Below, one piece after another: positions 17,606-26,731 of a stretch of DNA of 64,000 bases. The position numbers and the translations under genes were made by a program. The first letter of the stretch is position 1. The number at the start of each line of letters is the position of its first letter. Location: positions 1 to 64,000 of the forward strand of contig NZ_ML769316.1 in the NCBI RefSeq assembly GCF_009720365.1. Direction: 5' to 3'. The stretch comes from Catellatospora paridis. Its GTDB lineage: Bacteria; Actinomycetota; Actinomycetes; Mycobacteriales; Micromonosporaceae. A model generated the notes under the pieces. It was not told the DNA's origin and ran no database searches. It saw nothing but the letters and a program-made list of their open reading frames with translations.

Positions 17606-18466
17606 ATGGTCACCAACGTGTACGTCACCACCAAACGCCTCCGGCCGCCGGAGCAACCTGATCGCTGGCAGCCACGGAAACGGGCCCGGGCCGAGACCAC
17701 AGCGGAAACGGACCTGGGGCGGTCGAGCGAGACCGATCCCCTGCTGGTGTCGCTGCACGCGATACCTGCCGGGGACCCGGCCAGGGCAGGCGCACGCAGC
17801 AGCGCCATCGAGTGGTATCTGCCCATGGCCAGCTATCTGGCCCGTAGGTTCCGCAACTACAGCGAACCCCTCGACGACATCACCCAGGCCGCGGTCATCG
17901 GACTGATCAAAGCGATCGACAGGTACGACCCCAGCCGCGGCGTCCCCTTCATCGGATACGCGTTCCCCACCATCCTCGGCGAAATCCGGCGGCACTTCCG
18001 CGACACCACCTGGGACATCCGGGTGCCCCGCCGCATCCAGGAGCTGTACCGGGAGCTCGCCGTGGTGACCGACGAGCTGACCCATGAACTGCTGCGCCCG
18101 CCGAGCACGGTGCTGCTGGCCGAACGGCTCGGGGTCAGCGAACAGGATGTGGGCGTGGCCCGCCTGGCCGCCCACTCCTACCGGCTGCTGTCGCTGGACC
18201 AGCCCCGCACGGACCTTGACGGGGAGCAGGACGGACAGCTGACCGACATGCTCGGCGTCCAGGATCCCGCCCTGGCGTCGGTCGAGAACCGGATGCTGCT
18301 GCGGCACCGGCTGTCCCGCCTGTCCGAGCGCGACCGGCGCATCATCGTGCTGCGTTTCGACGCGGAGCTGACCCAGTCGCAGATCGCGGCACACCTAGGC
18401 CTGTCGCAGATGCACGTCTCGCGGCTGCTGTCCCGCACACTGTCCCGGCTGCGGCTGATGGCATGA
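17606..18466 (+). CDS. SigF/SigB-type RNA polymerase sigma factor (paralog of 27635-28477)
   Basis: This is a 286-residue group 3 sigma factor. Region 2 is intact (DDITQAAVIGLIKAIDRYDP, RGVPFIGYAFPTILGEIRRH), region 3 follows (RVPRRIQELYREL), and region 4 ends the protein (LSERDRRIIVLRFDAELTQS, AAHLGLSQMHVSRLLSRTL). The ATG follows AAGAGG. Such factors serve general stress or development and are usually held by RsbW-like anti-sigma kinases; none is adjacent. A second copy with the same N-terminal signature (PPEQPD.WQPR) lies at 27635, and each is followed by hlyIII, intact there and gutted here. The pair therefore arose by duplication of a sigma-hlyIII unit. Confidence 0.92.
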   Translation: MVTNVYVTTKRLRPPEQPDRWQPRKRARAETTAETDLGRSSETDPLLVSLHAIPAGDPARAGARSSAIEWYLPMASYLARRFRNYSEPLDDITQAAVIGLIKAIDRYDPSRGVPFIGYAFPTILGEIRRHFRDTTWDIRVPRRIQELYRELAVVTDELTHELLRPPSTVLLAERLGVSEQDVGVARLAAHSYRLLSLDQPRTDLDGEQDGQLTDMLGVQDPALASVENRMLLRHRLSRLSERDRRIIVLRFDAELTQSQIAAHLGLSQMHVSRLLSRTLSRLRLMA

Positions 18467-18634
18467 CCCTGACCGCCTCCCGTCCCGCCCTCGCCGATTC
18501 GGCCGGCCGCGAATGCGGGGACGCCTGCACGTCTACGCCTGCTTCGTGGTCGTGGTCTGCGGTGTCGTCCCATCCACGCCTGTACGGCCGCGGCCTGCCA
18601 CCACATCGCGATCTACTTCGCCGTCTTCGCCTGA
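18463..18634 (+). pseudogene. Internally deleted hemolysin III gene
   Basis: The ATG at 18463 overlaps the sigma stop, exactly as the intact hlyIII does at 28474. The first codons match (MTLTASRPALAD versus MTLTARRPALSD); then a frameshift occurs, and RPRMRGRLHVYACFVVVVCG continues in another frame. The next recognisable part is the last dozen residues, CHHIAIYFAVFA, ending at TGA 18632-18634. About 500 bases of the middle are missing, with the junction near CCATCCACGCC. Confidence 0.85.
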
Positions 18635-18703
18635 AGGATCGCCCCTCGCAACCCGCTGCCGGCGCTCAGCGCTCGCCGGGCCTGTGTTCGGCTTCGTGCC
18701 ACC

Positions 18704-18975
18704 GGTGAGCTCCAGGGCCTCGGAGAGCTGGTCCTCGAGGATGATGATCCGGCAGGCGGCCTCGACCGGAGTGCCCTGGTCAGTGATCCCCCGAACCCGC
18801 GCCGCCAGCCGCAGCTCATAGCGGGAGTGGCGGCGATGGCTGCCGTCGGATCGTGCCGGGACGAACAGCTTCGCCTGTTCCAGCGACCGCAGGAACCCCG
18901 CCGTCACGCCGATCATCTCCGGCCCGAGGTCTGCTCGGTCGCCTCGCGTGCGGCGGTGGCGGCCGACAGTATGTC
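18704..18975 (-). pseudogene. Third MerR-like copy, truncated and degraded
   Basis: The minus strand encodes MIGVTAGFLRSLEQAKLFVP, then GSHRRHSRYELRLAARVRGI and ACRIIILEDQLSEALE, which aligns well with merR at 1247-1549. The N-terminal part is out of frame (a REATEQTSG-like stretch in another frame). The frame then runs on antisense to the hlyIII remnant. No proper start is seen upstream of ATG 18916. Confidence 0.6.
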
Positions 18976-19025
18976 TTGATCTACGGGCATGTCGCGTCGC
19001 GCCCGGCGGTTTGGCGAGGGACGAT

Positions 19026-19436
19026 GTGTCCGTGAGACTGACCTTTGTCTTCGACGGTGATTGCGCCTTCTGCACCACATGCGCGAATTTCGTCAACCGC
19101 CGGGTCCCGACGAATGCCGCGGTGGCGCCGTGGCAGCGATCGGATCTCGCGAGGCTGGGCCTGACCCGGGAACAGTGCCTGGAGGCGGTGCAGTGGGTCG
19201 AGCCGGGCAATGCCGCACTCGCCGGTCCGGACGCGATCGGTGCGCTGCTGCGTTCGAGCAATGCCGCCTGGCGGCCGCTGGGCCGGCTACTCGGCGTGCG
19301 GGCCGTCAGCGCGGTGGCCTGGCCGATCTATCGCTGGGTCGCCCGTCACCGCCACCAGTTGCCCGGCGGCACTGCCGCATGCGCCGTACCCCCGCCGGTC
19401 CATGCCGCCCCGCCCTCGCGCACCCCGTCGGCGTAG
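19026..19436 (+). CDS. DCC-family thiol-disulfide oxidoreductase (DUF393)
   Basis: This is a 136-residue protein with the defining motif FVFDGDCAFCTTCANFV near its start, giving the DxxCxxC that names the family. The WPIYRWVARHRHQLPGG segment near the end is also standard. GTG 19026 has GAGGGA five bases ahead and is preferred over GTG 19032. These are thioredoxin-fold proteins of unknown substrate. In several actinobacteria they sit near HTTM membrane proteins; here HTTM and DUF5819 genes are about 2.4 kb away. Confidence 0.88.
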   Translation: MSVRLTFVFDGDCAFCTTCANFVNRRVPTNAAVAPWQRSDLARLGLTREQCLEAVQWVEPGNAALAGPDAIGALLRSSNAAWRPLGRLLGVRAVSAVAWPIYRWVARHRHQLPGGTAACAVPPPVHAAPPSRTPSA

Positions 19437-19552
19437 CCTCGCCCCGCGCCGCCCGCGTTCCACTCGGAACCGCGTCACAAACAGTTGGCGATGGTGAATA
19501 CCTCTCTCGGGGTCAGGTTGGCGCGGCCAGGGTCTGCCGCCCTGTTGCCCGG

Positions 19553-19910
19553 ACGCACCGTCGAACCAGAGTCCTGACAGCAGGAGGCCATGACGCGCCA
19601 CAACCCGGCTGTAGTTGGCCTGATGGGCGGGAGCGGTCCGGCATCGGACGTTGTGTCCTGATACCGGACCGCTCCCGGCCCAGCCTGCTACGGAGCCACA
19701 CCTACCTCGGAGAGGTCATGCCGTAGGGAACAGGCCGATCCGGGCGTGGTACTCATGGCCCAGCTCGTCGGTGTCGGAGCCGACCAGCAGGCCCTGTGGG
19801 CAGCGCACGAATGCCCGCACGCCCTGTCCCCGGCTGCGGGTCGGGTTCCAGTCCAGCGCCCGTCCGGTCTCCGGGTCGAGGGCGGCGATGCCGGAGCGGT
19901 CCACCGCGCC
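19553..19910. repeat. 358-bp repeat, partner at 55541-55898
   Basis: The 3' end of the propeller gene, its downstream hairpin and about 75 further bases recur at a constant offset at 55541-55898 with scattered substitutions. The distal copy carries only the last 65 or so codons of the gene. Confidence 0.9.
19629..19676. terminator. Long hairpin after the propeller gene, conserved in the distal repeat
   Basis: GGGAGCGGTCCGG (19629-19641) pairs perfectly with CCGGACCGCTCCC (19664-19676), and the inner bases extend the stem. It lies 40 bases past the stop of the minus-strand gene. In the second copy the stem keeps pairing through paired changes, which argues that the structure matters. Confidence 0.8.
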
Positions 19911-21086
19911 GGGTCCCTTGTGCTTCACCCCGTACGGGTTGTCCTGCCAGCGCTGGTGGCCGCCGACGTAGACGGCCGGTCCGGTCGCCTCGACCGCGTA
20001 GAGCGAGTGCCCGCCGGTGTGGTTCACCCACGTCGGCGGGTGTTCGCCGGAGCCGTACGCCTCGAACCTGGCCGCGGCATTGCATGGCAGCTCGGGCGAG
20101 CCGGAGTCGTGCCCGGTGGTGACCACCACGAAGTAGCTACCGTCCGGCGCGAAGTCGATCCCGCGCAGGTAGGTGTCGAACCGCGGGCTGCAGCGGGTGC
20201 GGTAGAACTCGGTATGCCACTCGGAGACGACCGCCTGCGGCCCGGTCACGTCGAGCATGACCAGCTGGTGCCGCGCCTGCCCGCGCGCCTGGGCGAAGTT
20301 GCCGATCGCGACCAGGCTGGCGCCGTCGGGTGACAGTGCCATCGACTCGACCCGTGGGCGGGTGCGCACCGGCTTGGCGAGCTCGGCGTCGAAGTCGGGG
20401 TCTACCTGGCCGTCGGCGAGGTCGAGGCGGGCCAGGCCGCTGCGCCGTACGTCGCCGATCCGGTCGAACGACCCGCCCACATAGAGGTGGCGGCCGTGGA
20501 CGGCGAGCGTTCGCACGTCACCGTCGACCGGTGTGCGCAGGTGCGGGGACACCTCGCCCGTGGTGACGTCGACGCGGGCCAGCGAGCGGCGCCGGTGTCC
20601 GTTGACAGTGGTGAAGTCGCCGCCGACGAACACGCTGCCGTCGGGACCCTCGGCCAGTGCCCACACGGGACCGTCCAGGTCCACTCGCAGGTCGGTGACC
20701 TTGCCGTCGGACAGCCGGAACGCCATCAGGTTGCGCCGGTGGATGGTGGAGCGGCTGTGGGCATGGGTGGTGCTGCTGAAGTCGCCGCCGACGATTACCG
20801 TGCCGCCGACCATGCCCATCGCCCAAACCCGACCGTCGGTGATGTGCGGGGTCCAGTTGACCGGGTTCTCGGAGACCTCGGCCTGGCTTCTGGCCTGCTC
20901 TTGGACTTCGGCCGGCGCGCCGGGCCATTCGTCGGCTCGGGCCGTGATGCGGCTCAGCGAGCCGACTACGGCCGCCGGCAACACGGCCGGCGCTGGTCTG
21001 GATGATGTCTCTTCGGCCGCCGCGAACGCCTCGCCCGAAGGCATCAGCAACGACACGGCAGCCGACAACGTGAGTAACGTGCGCAT
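19716..21086 (-). CDS. Secreted beta-propeller protein with delta-60-like repeats
   Basis: This is a 456-residue exported protein. ATG 21086 begins a signal peptide (MRTLLTLSAAVSLLMPSGEA, then FAAAEE). The body is made of repeated blades with the pattern V..GG.F....G..R..LAR.D: VIVGGDFSSTTHAHSRSTIH, SVFVGGDFTTVNGHRRRSLA, LYVGGSFDRIGDVRRSGLAR, and later VYVGGHQRWQDNPYG. This is the delta-60 repeat type of propeller. No enzymatic residues are apparent; binding or surface display is likely. Two further Cys (RTRCSPRF, ELPCNAA) could form a disulfide. A strong hairpin follows the gene, and a fragment of the gene lies at 55704-55898. Confidence 0.8.
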   Translation of the reverse strand: MRTLLTLSAAVSLLMPSGEAFAAAEETSSRPAPAVLPAAVVGSLSRITARADEWPGAPAEVQEQARSQAEVSENPVNWTPHITDGRVWAMGMVGGTVIVGGDFSSTTHAHSRSTIHRRNLMAFRLSDGKVTDLRVDLDGPVWALAEGPDGSVFVGGDFTTVNGHRRRSLARVDVTTGEVSPHLRTPVDGDVRTLAVHGRHLYVGGSFDRIGDVRRSGLARLDLADGQVDPDFDAELAKPVRTRPRVESMALSPDGASLVAIGNFAQARGQARHQLVMLDVTGPQAVVSEWHTEFYRTRCSPRFDTYLRGIDFAPDGSYFVVVTTGHDSGSPELPCNAAARFEAYGSGEHPPTWVNHTGGHSLYAVEATGPAVYVGGHQRWQDNPYGVKHKGPGAVDRSGIAALDPETGRALDWNPTRSRGQGVRAFVRCPQGLLVGSDTDELGHEYHARIGLFPTA

Positions 21087-21186
21087 TGCCTCATATTTAC
21101 CCAAAGGTGAAGTTGGCGCACGAAAACGGCGAAGGATTCCAAAAAAGAGCGTGGAGGTCTGTGACTGCCGCATCCGGAGCCTTGCA

Positions 21187-21817
21187 ACCGGGTCACCTTG
21201 AAGAACATCACCATCGGGCGCACCAGTACCGTCGACGCAATTAGCAGCGTCGACGGCGGCACGCCGAGCGGCGACCTGCCCATGTGCTGAATCGCGAACG
21301 CTCCGAGGTCACGGCCCCACCGGTGCCCGGGGCGTATTCACCAGGCTCCGGCCCAGACCGCGTCAATGAGGGTGAGGAAACTCAGCGCGAATTTCGCACA
21401 CGGTTCGCAGGTCATCTGTGAGATCGAGGTCGACTCCGCCGATGACCCGGCCGATTACGGTGTCGATTGCCTGCCCGGCGAGGACAGCGTCGAAGGAGGC
21501 CGAACCGCCGCAGCGTTGGCACGCTGTCCACGTGCCCCGAACGCGCCACACAGCGGATCTGCCGGTACAACTTGACCGATCCTGATGAATGCACGTGTAG
21601 GCATTGCCCGTGGGGGAAGCCGGCTACGCCGGCGATGTGCGGCCGTGCGCAGTCACGGCTGCGCGTTGAGGTACCGCATACCGACACCGCCGGCGTGGGC
21701 GTAGTCATGAACCTGGACCAACCTGGTGACAACGGCTGAGTCCACACCAGCGCCCTGGAGAGATCCACGCCAGCGTGCGGCACGACGACACGCCGATCGC
21801 CGTGTACAGCCTGCCCA
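21187..21817. other. About 630 bases without a supported gene
   Basis: Both strands carry open frames, but they lack ribosome sites and recognisable domains. Composition is somewhat more even than coding DNA nearby. It separates the propeller gene from the HTTM operon end. Confidence 0.4.
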
Positions 21818-22984
21818 TTACGCTGCGACGTCAGCGTCGTGGGCGTCGTGGGCGACGGCGACATCTCGTCTGCTACCGGATCGCCCCGGCGCTACCAATG
21901 ACCGCGAACGCCGCCAAACCGACCAGCCGGCTGTCCAGGTCCGCGATGTCCGTGCCATGAACAGGTAGAAGCGATCCGGCAGGAATACGGCATCGGCGAT
22001 GATCATTGCTGCGGAGAAGAGTGGAAGCCCCATGATTACGGCTATGCCGATGTGCAAACCGAGCAGCATGGCCAGGACTATGTACTTGAACCTGCTGAAC
22101 AGGACGAACGGGAAGGCCACCTGCAGCAGCACGGTCATGTAACAGGCGACGGCGACCAGCAGCGGATGGCTGTCGACCATGAGCGACAACGTGGGCCACG
22201 GCCGGAACAAACCTTGGTTCAGCACGTAGTGCAGTGCGGTGCCGTTGCCCCAGGTCGCGCCCTGCACCTTGTAGAGCCCGGCGCATCCGTAAAGTATGCA
22301 GACCTGTGCCGCGATGACGAACATGGCGCAGTTGTGCAGCACCGTGCTCATCATCTGGCGGGCGAGTCCGAGTCCGAACCATAGGTTCGGCGCCGCCGGA
22401 GCCGCGGACAGGGGCCCGGTGTCGGCAGCGAGGCCCCTGAGCCGAGTCCTTCGCGCGTCCAGGGACCACCGCCGGCCGCAGGCGGTGAACATGAGATATA
22501 TGGCCATCAGGACGACGAGGTTGTCGCCTCCGTCGCCCATGTAGATGGCCCTGGCGTGGAACGAGGCCACCACTGCCGCGAACAGGATAGACGTGGCTCT
22601 GGTCCGCCAGCCGAGCACGAACAGCGCACACGTGAGCAGTGCTGCGGCGTAGCAGGCCTCGAAGTATGCCCGGCTGTCGGACAGGGTCAGAATACTGGCC
22701 CAGCCCGACTGGTCGAACAGTTCCCTGGCCAGCGCGGGCGTCCACGCGGAACCGGGGCCCCAGATTTCGTCACGGTGCGGGAACTCCCTGAGCAGGAAGG
22801 TCAGGTAGAACAGTCCGTATCCGATACGCAGCACCGCCGCGGCGTACAGGGAGACCGCCTGCTCGGTAAGAACAGCACCGAACGCAGCAAGACCGTCGTG
22901 TGCTCGCTGCCTGGTCGTCTCGCCGGTCCGCGGCTCGGCGCGCCGTGGCGCGGGCGCCACAGGTGATCCCTGCTTAGTTTCCAT
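21818..22984 (-). CDS. HTTM-domain membrane protein
   Basis: This is a 388-residue protein with many hydrophobic spans. The HTTM (horizontally transferred transmembrane) domain is recognisable from LYAAAVLRIGYGLFYLTFLL, HRDEIWGPGSAWTP, the RAIYMGDGGDNLV loop and QVCILYGCAGLYKVQGATW, which match the membrane core related to vitamin K-dependent gamma-carboxylase. The catalytic propeptide-binding part of true carboxylases is absent. Its ATG overlaps the end of the upstream DUF5819 gene by 11 bases, so they are co-translated. This two-gene unit is common in actinobacteria; its function is unknown. Confidence 0.85.
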   Translation of the reverse strand: METKQGSPVAPAPRRAEPRTGETTRQRAHDGLAAFGAVLTEQAVSLYAAAVLRIGYGLFYLTFLLREFPHRDEIWGPGSAWTPALARELFDQSGWASILTLSDSRAYFEACYAAALLTCALFVLGWRTRATSILFAAVVASFHARAIYMGDGGDNLVVLMAIYLMFTACGRRWSLDARRTRLRGLAADTGPLSAAPAAPNLWFGLGLARQMMSTVLHNCAMFVIAAQVCILYGCAGLYKVQGATWGNGTALHYVLNQGLFRPWPTLSLMVDSHPLLVAVACYMTVLLQVAFPFVLFSRFKYIVLAMLLGLHIGIAVIMGLPLFSAAMIIADAVFLPDRFYLFMARTSRTWTAGWSVWRRSRSLVAPGRSGSRRDVAVAHDAHDADVAA

Positions 22985-23693
22985 CGGATGTCACCGTCCA
23001 CCAGGGCAGCTCCCTGACGTCGGCAGGCGGCGCTGCCGGGCGGGGTTGCCCCACGTCGGCCCGCGGCATGATGGGCCGAGTGATGACGCGCAACTGAATG
23101 GCCTCGAAGGGAGCGGGGCGGTGCGCGGTGAGGCGGCCCACGGCTATGTTGCGCAGGTATTTCTGCATCATCAGTGCCCGTTCCGAGTGTGGCTCGTCGT
23201 CGTTGCCGTGCGTGTCGAGGTAGGTGATCCAGGCCCGGCGCAGCAGATTTTGTGTGGTATGGCTGGGAAAGACGTTGTGCTTGACGGCGAACTCGTCCAC
23301 AGCGGTCAGATCGAACCAGTCGCTGACCTCGATGCTGCCGTCGGTGGAGGTATGTGTGGTCCGTACGGAGATCTGACTTGTGGCTGTTTCCGGATCCGGA
23401 GCGAACAATTTCCAGTTCTGTTCGAAGAACGGGTAGATCCACGCGTTGATCTGGCTGTCGTACCGTCTCGAGATCTCGTTCGAGGGTGTGACGTACAGAA
23501 ATACCAACAGCACGTGGACAAGGGACGTCATCACGCACAGCGCCACCGCGACGCCCATCGCCGCCCTGACCAGTTGCGGCGGTTCCACATGTTGCGCGCC
23601 GTCGTTGCTGGCGCGGTCGACCAGCCGCGGCTCGGTTCCTTCACGCCGTGTGTTCAATTTCCACCACCGCATGCCCCGCACCCGTTCCTCCAT
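22974..23693 (-). CDS. DUF5819-family protein, partner of HTTM
   Basis: This is a protein of about 239 residues. One membrane span lies near residues 40-62 (MGVAVALCVMTSLVHVLLVF). The outer part has INAWIYPFFEQNWKLFAPDP, the diagnostic FxQNWxLFAPxP of DUF5819, followed by a beta-rich region with SVRTTHTSTDGSIEVSDWFD. Possible starts are ATG 23693, or GTG/ATG around 23672-23681, where a GGAGGA lies upstream; the frame is open further but looks non-coding. It is the first gene of the pair. Confidence 0.8.
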   Translation of the reverse strand: MEERVRGMRWWKLNTRREGTEPRLVDRASNDGAQHVEPPQLVRAAMGVAVALCVMTSLVHVLLVFLYVTPSNEISRRYDSQINAWIYPFFEQNWKLFAPDPETATSQISVRTTHTSTDGSIEVSDWFDLTAVDEFAVKHNVFPSHTTQNLLRRAWITYLDTHGNDDEPHSERALMMQKYLRNIAVGRLTAHRPAPFEAIQLRVITRPIMPRADVGQPRPAAPPADVRELPWWTVTSDGN

Positions 23694-24015
23694 TCCGGCT
23701 CGGCGCCGGTCACCCTGCTTGTTCGCAGTTTCCGGGCTCCCCACCCGGCCGGGGAGCCCGGCACAGGCGAACACCCCGCCAACTACGGGGCGGTCGGGCG
23801 CCCCGTCCCGCGCCCGTCTGTCGGGACGCGGGCCCAGGAAGGCGCGCGACGGTGTCGTAACGAACCGTCGCGCGCCCCTGGCCCCATCCGGCATCCGGCC
23901 CGCGACCGGCTCAGGCGCTCACCTTCGCCGGGAAGCATCGGCCGCCCACTGCCAGCCCCACAGACCCTGGGTACCTAACCCGCAGTTCGCGCCGCCGGTT
24001 GAGTACACAACTCTG

Positions 24016-25284
24016 CTACGGCCTCCACGGGTCGTTGCCACCGCTGTGCCCACCGGTGCCGCCGCCGTGCCCGCGCCCACCGCCGGTGGTGCCGCCATAT
24101 CCGTGCCCGCCGCCGGTCGTGCCGCCATATCCGTGCCCGCCGCCGGTCGTGCCGCCATGCCCATGTCCGCCGCCGGTCGTGCCGCCCGTCGTGCCTGCAG
24201 TCGTCCCAGCTGTCGTGCCAGCTGTCGTGCCAGCTGTCGTGCCAGCTGTCGTGCCAGCTGTCGTGCCAGCTGTCGTGCCAGCTGTCGTCCCAGCCGTCGT
24301 CCCAGCTGTCGTGCCAGCTGTCGTGCCAGCTGTCGTGCCAGCTGTCGTGCCAGCCGTCGTGCCAGCCGTCGTCCCAGCTGTCGTGCCAGCCGTCGTCCCA
24401 GCCGTCGTGCCAGCCGTCGTGCCAGCCGTCGTCCCAGCCGTCGTCCCAGCCGTCGTCCCAGCCGTCGTCCCAGCCGTCGTCCCAGCCGTGGTGCCTGCAG
24501 TCGTGCCTGCCGTGGTGCCTGCCGTGGTGCCGGCCGTCGTAGTACCACCCGTGCCACACAGCGGCCGGATGATCGTGTTTCTATCCATCGTCACGGCAGC
24601 GCCGCGCGCCAGGGCCCGGCCCTGGATAGTCGCCCCTGTCTTCAAAGCGATTGATTCCAGAGCCATGATCGTGCCCACAAAAGTGGTGGTCGTGTCGAGA
24701 GTCGCGGAGCTTCCGACTTGCCAGAACACATTGCACGGCTGAGCCCCGTTGATCACGAGCACGCGGCTCGCGGGGGACGTGATCAGGGTCGACGCGATCT
24801 GGAAGATCCACACCGCGTCGGGGTTGCCTTGAGCATCCAGCGTGAGAGTGTCGGTGAGGCCGACGGCGCCGCCGGTGTAGACACCGGGGGTCAGCGTGAG
24901 GCCCGCGAGGTCCGTCGGAGCAACGCCGGTGGATGTTTGCCCCGCAGCGTTGTTGTATGCCGTCGTCAGGTCTACCTGTGCCCCAAGGCAGACGGCGTCG
25001 TTTCCGGTATGGATCACACCGTGCACATTCGGGGCACCGGTGACTGCCGTGCCCGGGCATACTCCGAGGTCTCCAAAGATCTCGGTGGGAGGGATATTGG
25101 TGACCGTCGTGTTGGCCAGAACCGCGAAACTCTCCGCGGTGCCGAGATTCGGGGCTGTCGCAAGCGCATAGGCCCGTGTCGGAACCATCGCCAACGCGGC
25201 GACGGCGGCCACCATCGTGAGGCCAGCCGCGAACCAGGCGGAACGTGTGCGCCAGTATGGCGCTGTCGAGACTTGCAGTGTCAT
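24016..25284 (-). CDS. Secreted ice-binding-like (DUF3494) protein with a long TTAG repeat stalk
   Basis: This is a 422-residue exported protein. ATG 25284 is set by CAGGAG eight bases upstream and begins a signal peptide ending about ALAMVPTRAYA. Residues about 45-235 are a DUF3494 ice-binding-like domain: NLGTAESFAVLANTTVTNIP, IFGDLGVCPGTAVTG, LTLTPGVYTGGAVGLTDTLT, WIFQIASTLITSPASRV, VFWQVGSSATLDTTTTFVGT. Then come about 29 copies of the tetrapeptide TTAG, followed by a Gly/His-rich tail of GGGHGYGGTT units. Proteins with this fold bind ice or act as adhesins. The Thr-rich stalk is likely to extend the domain from the wall; no LPxTG sorting signal is present. In a soil organism adhesion may matter as much as freezing. 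Confidence 0.85.
   Translation of the reverse strand: MTLQVSTAPYWRTRSAWFAAGLTMVAAVAALAMVPTRAYALATAPNLGTAESFAVLANTTVTNIPPTEIFGDLGVCPGTAVTGAPNVHGVIHTGNDAVCLGAQVDLTTAYNNAAGQTSTGVAPTDLAGLTLTPGVYTGGAVGLTDTLTLDAQGNPDAVWIFQIASTLITSPASRVLVINGAQPCNVFWQVGSSATLDTTTTFVGTIMALESIALKTGATIQGRALARGAAVTMDRNTIIRPLCGTGGTTTAGTTAGTTAGTTAGTTAGTTAGTTAGTTAGTTAGTTAGTTAGTTAGTTAGTTAGTTAGTTAGTTAGTTAGTTAGTTAGTTAGTTAGTTAGTTAGTTAGTTAGTTAGTTAGTTAGTTGGTTGGGHGHGGTTGGGHGYGGTTGGGHGYGGTTGGGRGHGGGTGGHSGGNDPWRP
24193..24546. repeat. 12-bp tandem repeat encoding TTAG units
   Basis: About 29 copies of a 12-base unit (GTCGTGCCAGCT and close variants on the plus strand). Variants are silent or nearly so: GTCC for GTGC and GCC for GCT. 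The frame is kept throughout. Such an array is prone to slippage and copy-number change in units of four residues. Confidence 0.95.
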
Positions 25285-26042
25285 TAGCGGAACTCCTGTG
25301 GAATGTGTACGAACTCTCAGCAAGCTCGTCGTGACCCGCTCACTGCCCGCCTCCGGATGCAGGCATCGCTGGCCGTTGGCCTGCGTCCCAAGAAGGTGAG
25401 GGCGCAGGTGATCGGACATAACAACTAATACCTGACCTTAATGGCTAATACGGCTGACTCGTTTACTTTGCCCCATTAAGTGCGATAAACCCTGAAAGGT
25501 GATTTTTTCTCACCATCCGGTTCGTGGCGCACAGGCCGGCCCGTAGCGCCGTCAGCCTGCGTAGCCACCGCGGTGGTGGAACCGCGGCGACGGCCATGCA
25601 CGACGGTCCGCCTGACCAGGCAGCACCCTCCGAGCACGTCGCGTACGCCCCGACCGGCAGCGTGAACAGCTCGAAATGCTCTCCCCCGGCGCGCTTCAAC
25701 TCGTCGTGGGTGTCGCAAGCCGCGACCCGGTCCTGCGGGGCGACTGGTGTTCGCCGTCACGACGCGGACGTCGTCCGTCGGCGATGACGGGCGTTCACCC
25801 CTGGACGCCCGTTCCTCAACTGCTGGCCGACGTAGCCGCTGACCCGTGGTCCGATATCGTCAAAGCCGATCACCAGGGCCGCGTGTTGGGCGCAGGCTGA
25901 ACCAGGCACTCGCTGCCGTCGGTTGCGGCGTTGGCGACCAGTTCATGACCGGTGCATGTAACCGGGGGAGGCGGTACGAGCGGCAAGTTGCCGCCTTTTC
26001 GGAATGAGTTGTGCGCAGACCGGGTTGTCGTAGCCTTCGATC
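25285..26042. other. Intergenic region with an AT-richer promoter stretch
   Basis: Bases 25410-25520 are the most AT-rich stretch nearby and probably hold the promoter of the ice-binding-like gene. Apart from an ABC exporter fragment on the minus strand at about 25637-25735, I see no gene. Regulatory sites for the carbonic anhydrase would be at the right end. Confidence 0.4.
25637..25735 (-). pseudogene. C-terminal fragment of an ABC exporter ATPase
   Basis: The minus strand reads DTHDELKRAGGEHFELFTLP, then VGAYAT. This follows the standard end of ABC-type exporters (G-THDEL-...GG-Y-EL). The sequence upstream is frameshifted and lacks Walker motifs. It is short but quite specific. Confidence 0.45.
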
Positions 26043-26666
26043 ATGACTGACGGCACGCCGCTGAGCGCCTCCCAGGCCATCGAACTGCTGCTGGCCGGCA
26101 ACCAGCGCTTCCTGCGCGGCACGCCCGAGCATCCCAACCAGGACGCCACGCGCCGCGCCGAGACCGCACCGGGCCAGCGGCCGTTTGCCGTACTGTTCGG
26201 CTGCTCCGACTCACGCCTGGCCGCTGAGATCATCTTCGATCGGGGGCTGGGTGACCTGTTCGTGGTCCGTACCGCGGGTCACGTGGCAGGGCCGGAGGTG
26301 CTGGGCAGCATCGAGTACGCCGTGAGCGTGCTGGACTGCCCGCTGGTGGTGGTGTTGGGCCACGACTCGTGCGGTGCGGTCGCCGCGACCCGTGAGGCCC
26401 TGGCCGACGGAATCACCGCCACCGGGTACGTGCGAGACATCATCGAACGTGTCACACCGAGTGTCCTGGCGGCCCGCGCCGCCGGGCTCACCGGCGACGA
26501 CGACATCATCGCCGAACACATTCGCCACACCGTCGATCTCCTGCTGCACCGATCACGGGTACTCGCCGACCAGGTCGCCGACGGCCGGACGGCAGTGGTG
26601 GGACTGTTCTACCGGCTGGCGGACGGTAGTACGCGAGTTGTCACGTCCCACGGCCTGTCGCCGTAG
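26043..26666 (+). CDS. Beta-class carbonic anhydrase
   Basis: This is a 207-residue cytoplasmic enzyme that interconverts CO2 and bicarbonate. The zinc site is complete: Cys and Asp in LFGCSDSRLAAE, and His/Cys in VLGHDSCGAV. The FVVRTAGHVAGPEVLGSIEYAV segment is also characteristic. Length is normal for the family. The gene appears to be transcribed alone. Confidence 0.93.
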   Translation: MTDGTPLSASQAIELLLAGNQRFLRGTPEHPNQDATRRAETAPGQRPFAVLFGCSDSRLAAEIIFDRGLGDLFVVRTAGHVAGPEVLGSIEYAVSVLDCPLVVVLGHDSCGAVAATREALADGITATGYVRDIIERVTPSVLAARAAGLTGDDDIIAEHIRHTVDLLLHRSRVLADQVADGRTAVVGLFYRLADGSTRVVTSHGLSP

Positions 26667-26731
26667 CGACTGCCGGTACCGCAATGCCGATGTTTGTCGG
26701 CCCCGTCGCAGCGTTCGTCGGCGTTAGGCCG

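Noticed and set aside
24193..24546. Regular repeat considered as a CRISPR array
   Set aside because: The period is 12 bases with no spacers, and it codes for TTAG units within an exported protein. No other CRISPR-like array or cas gene is seen.
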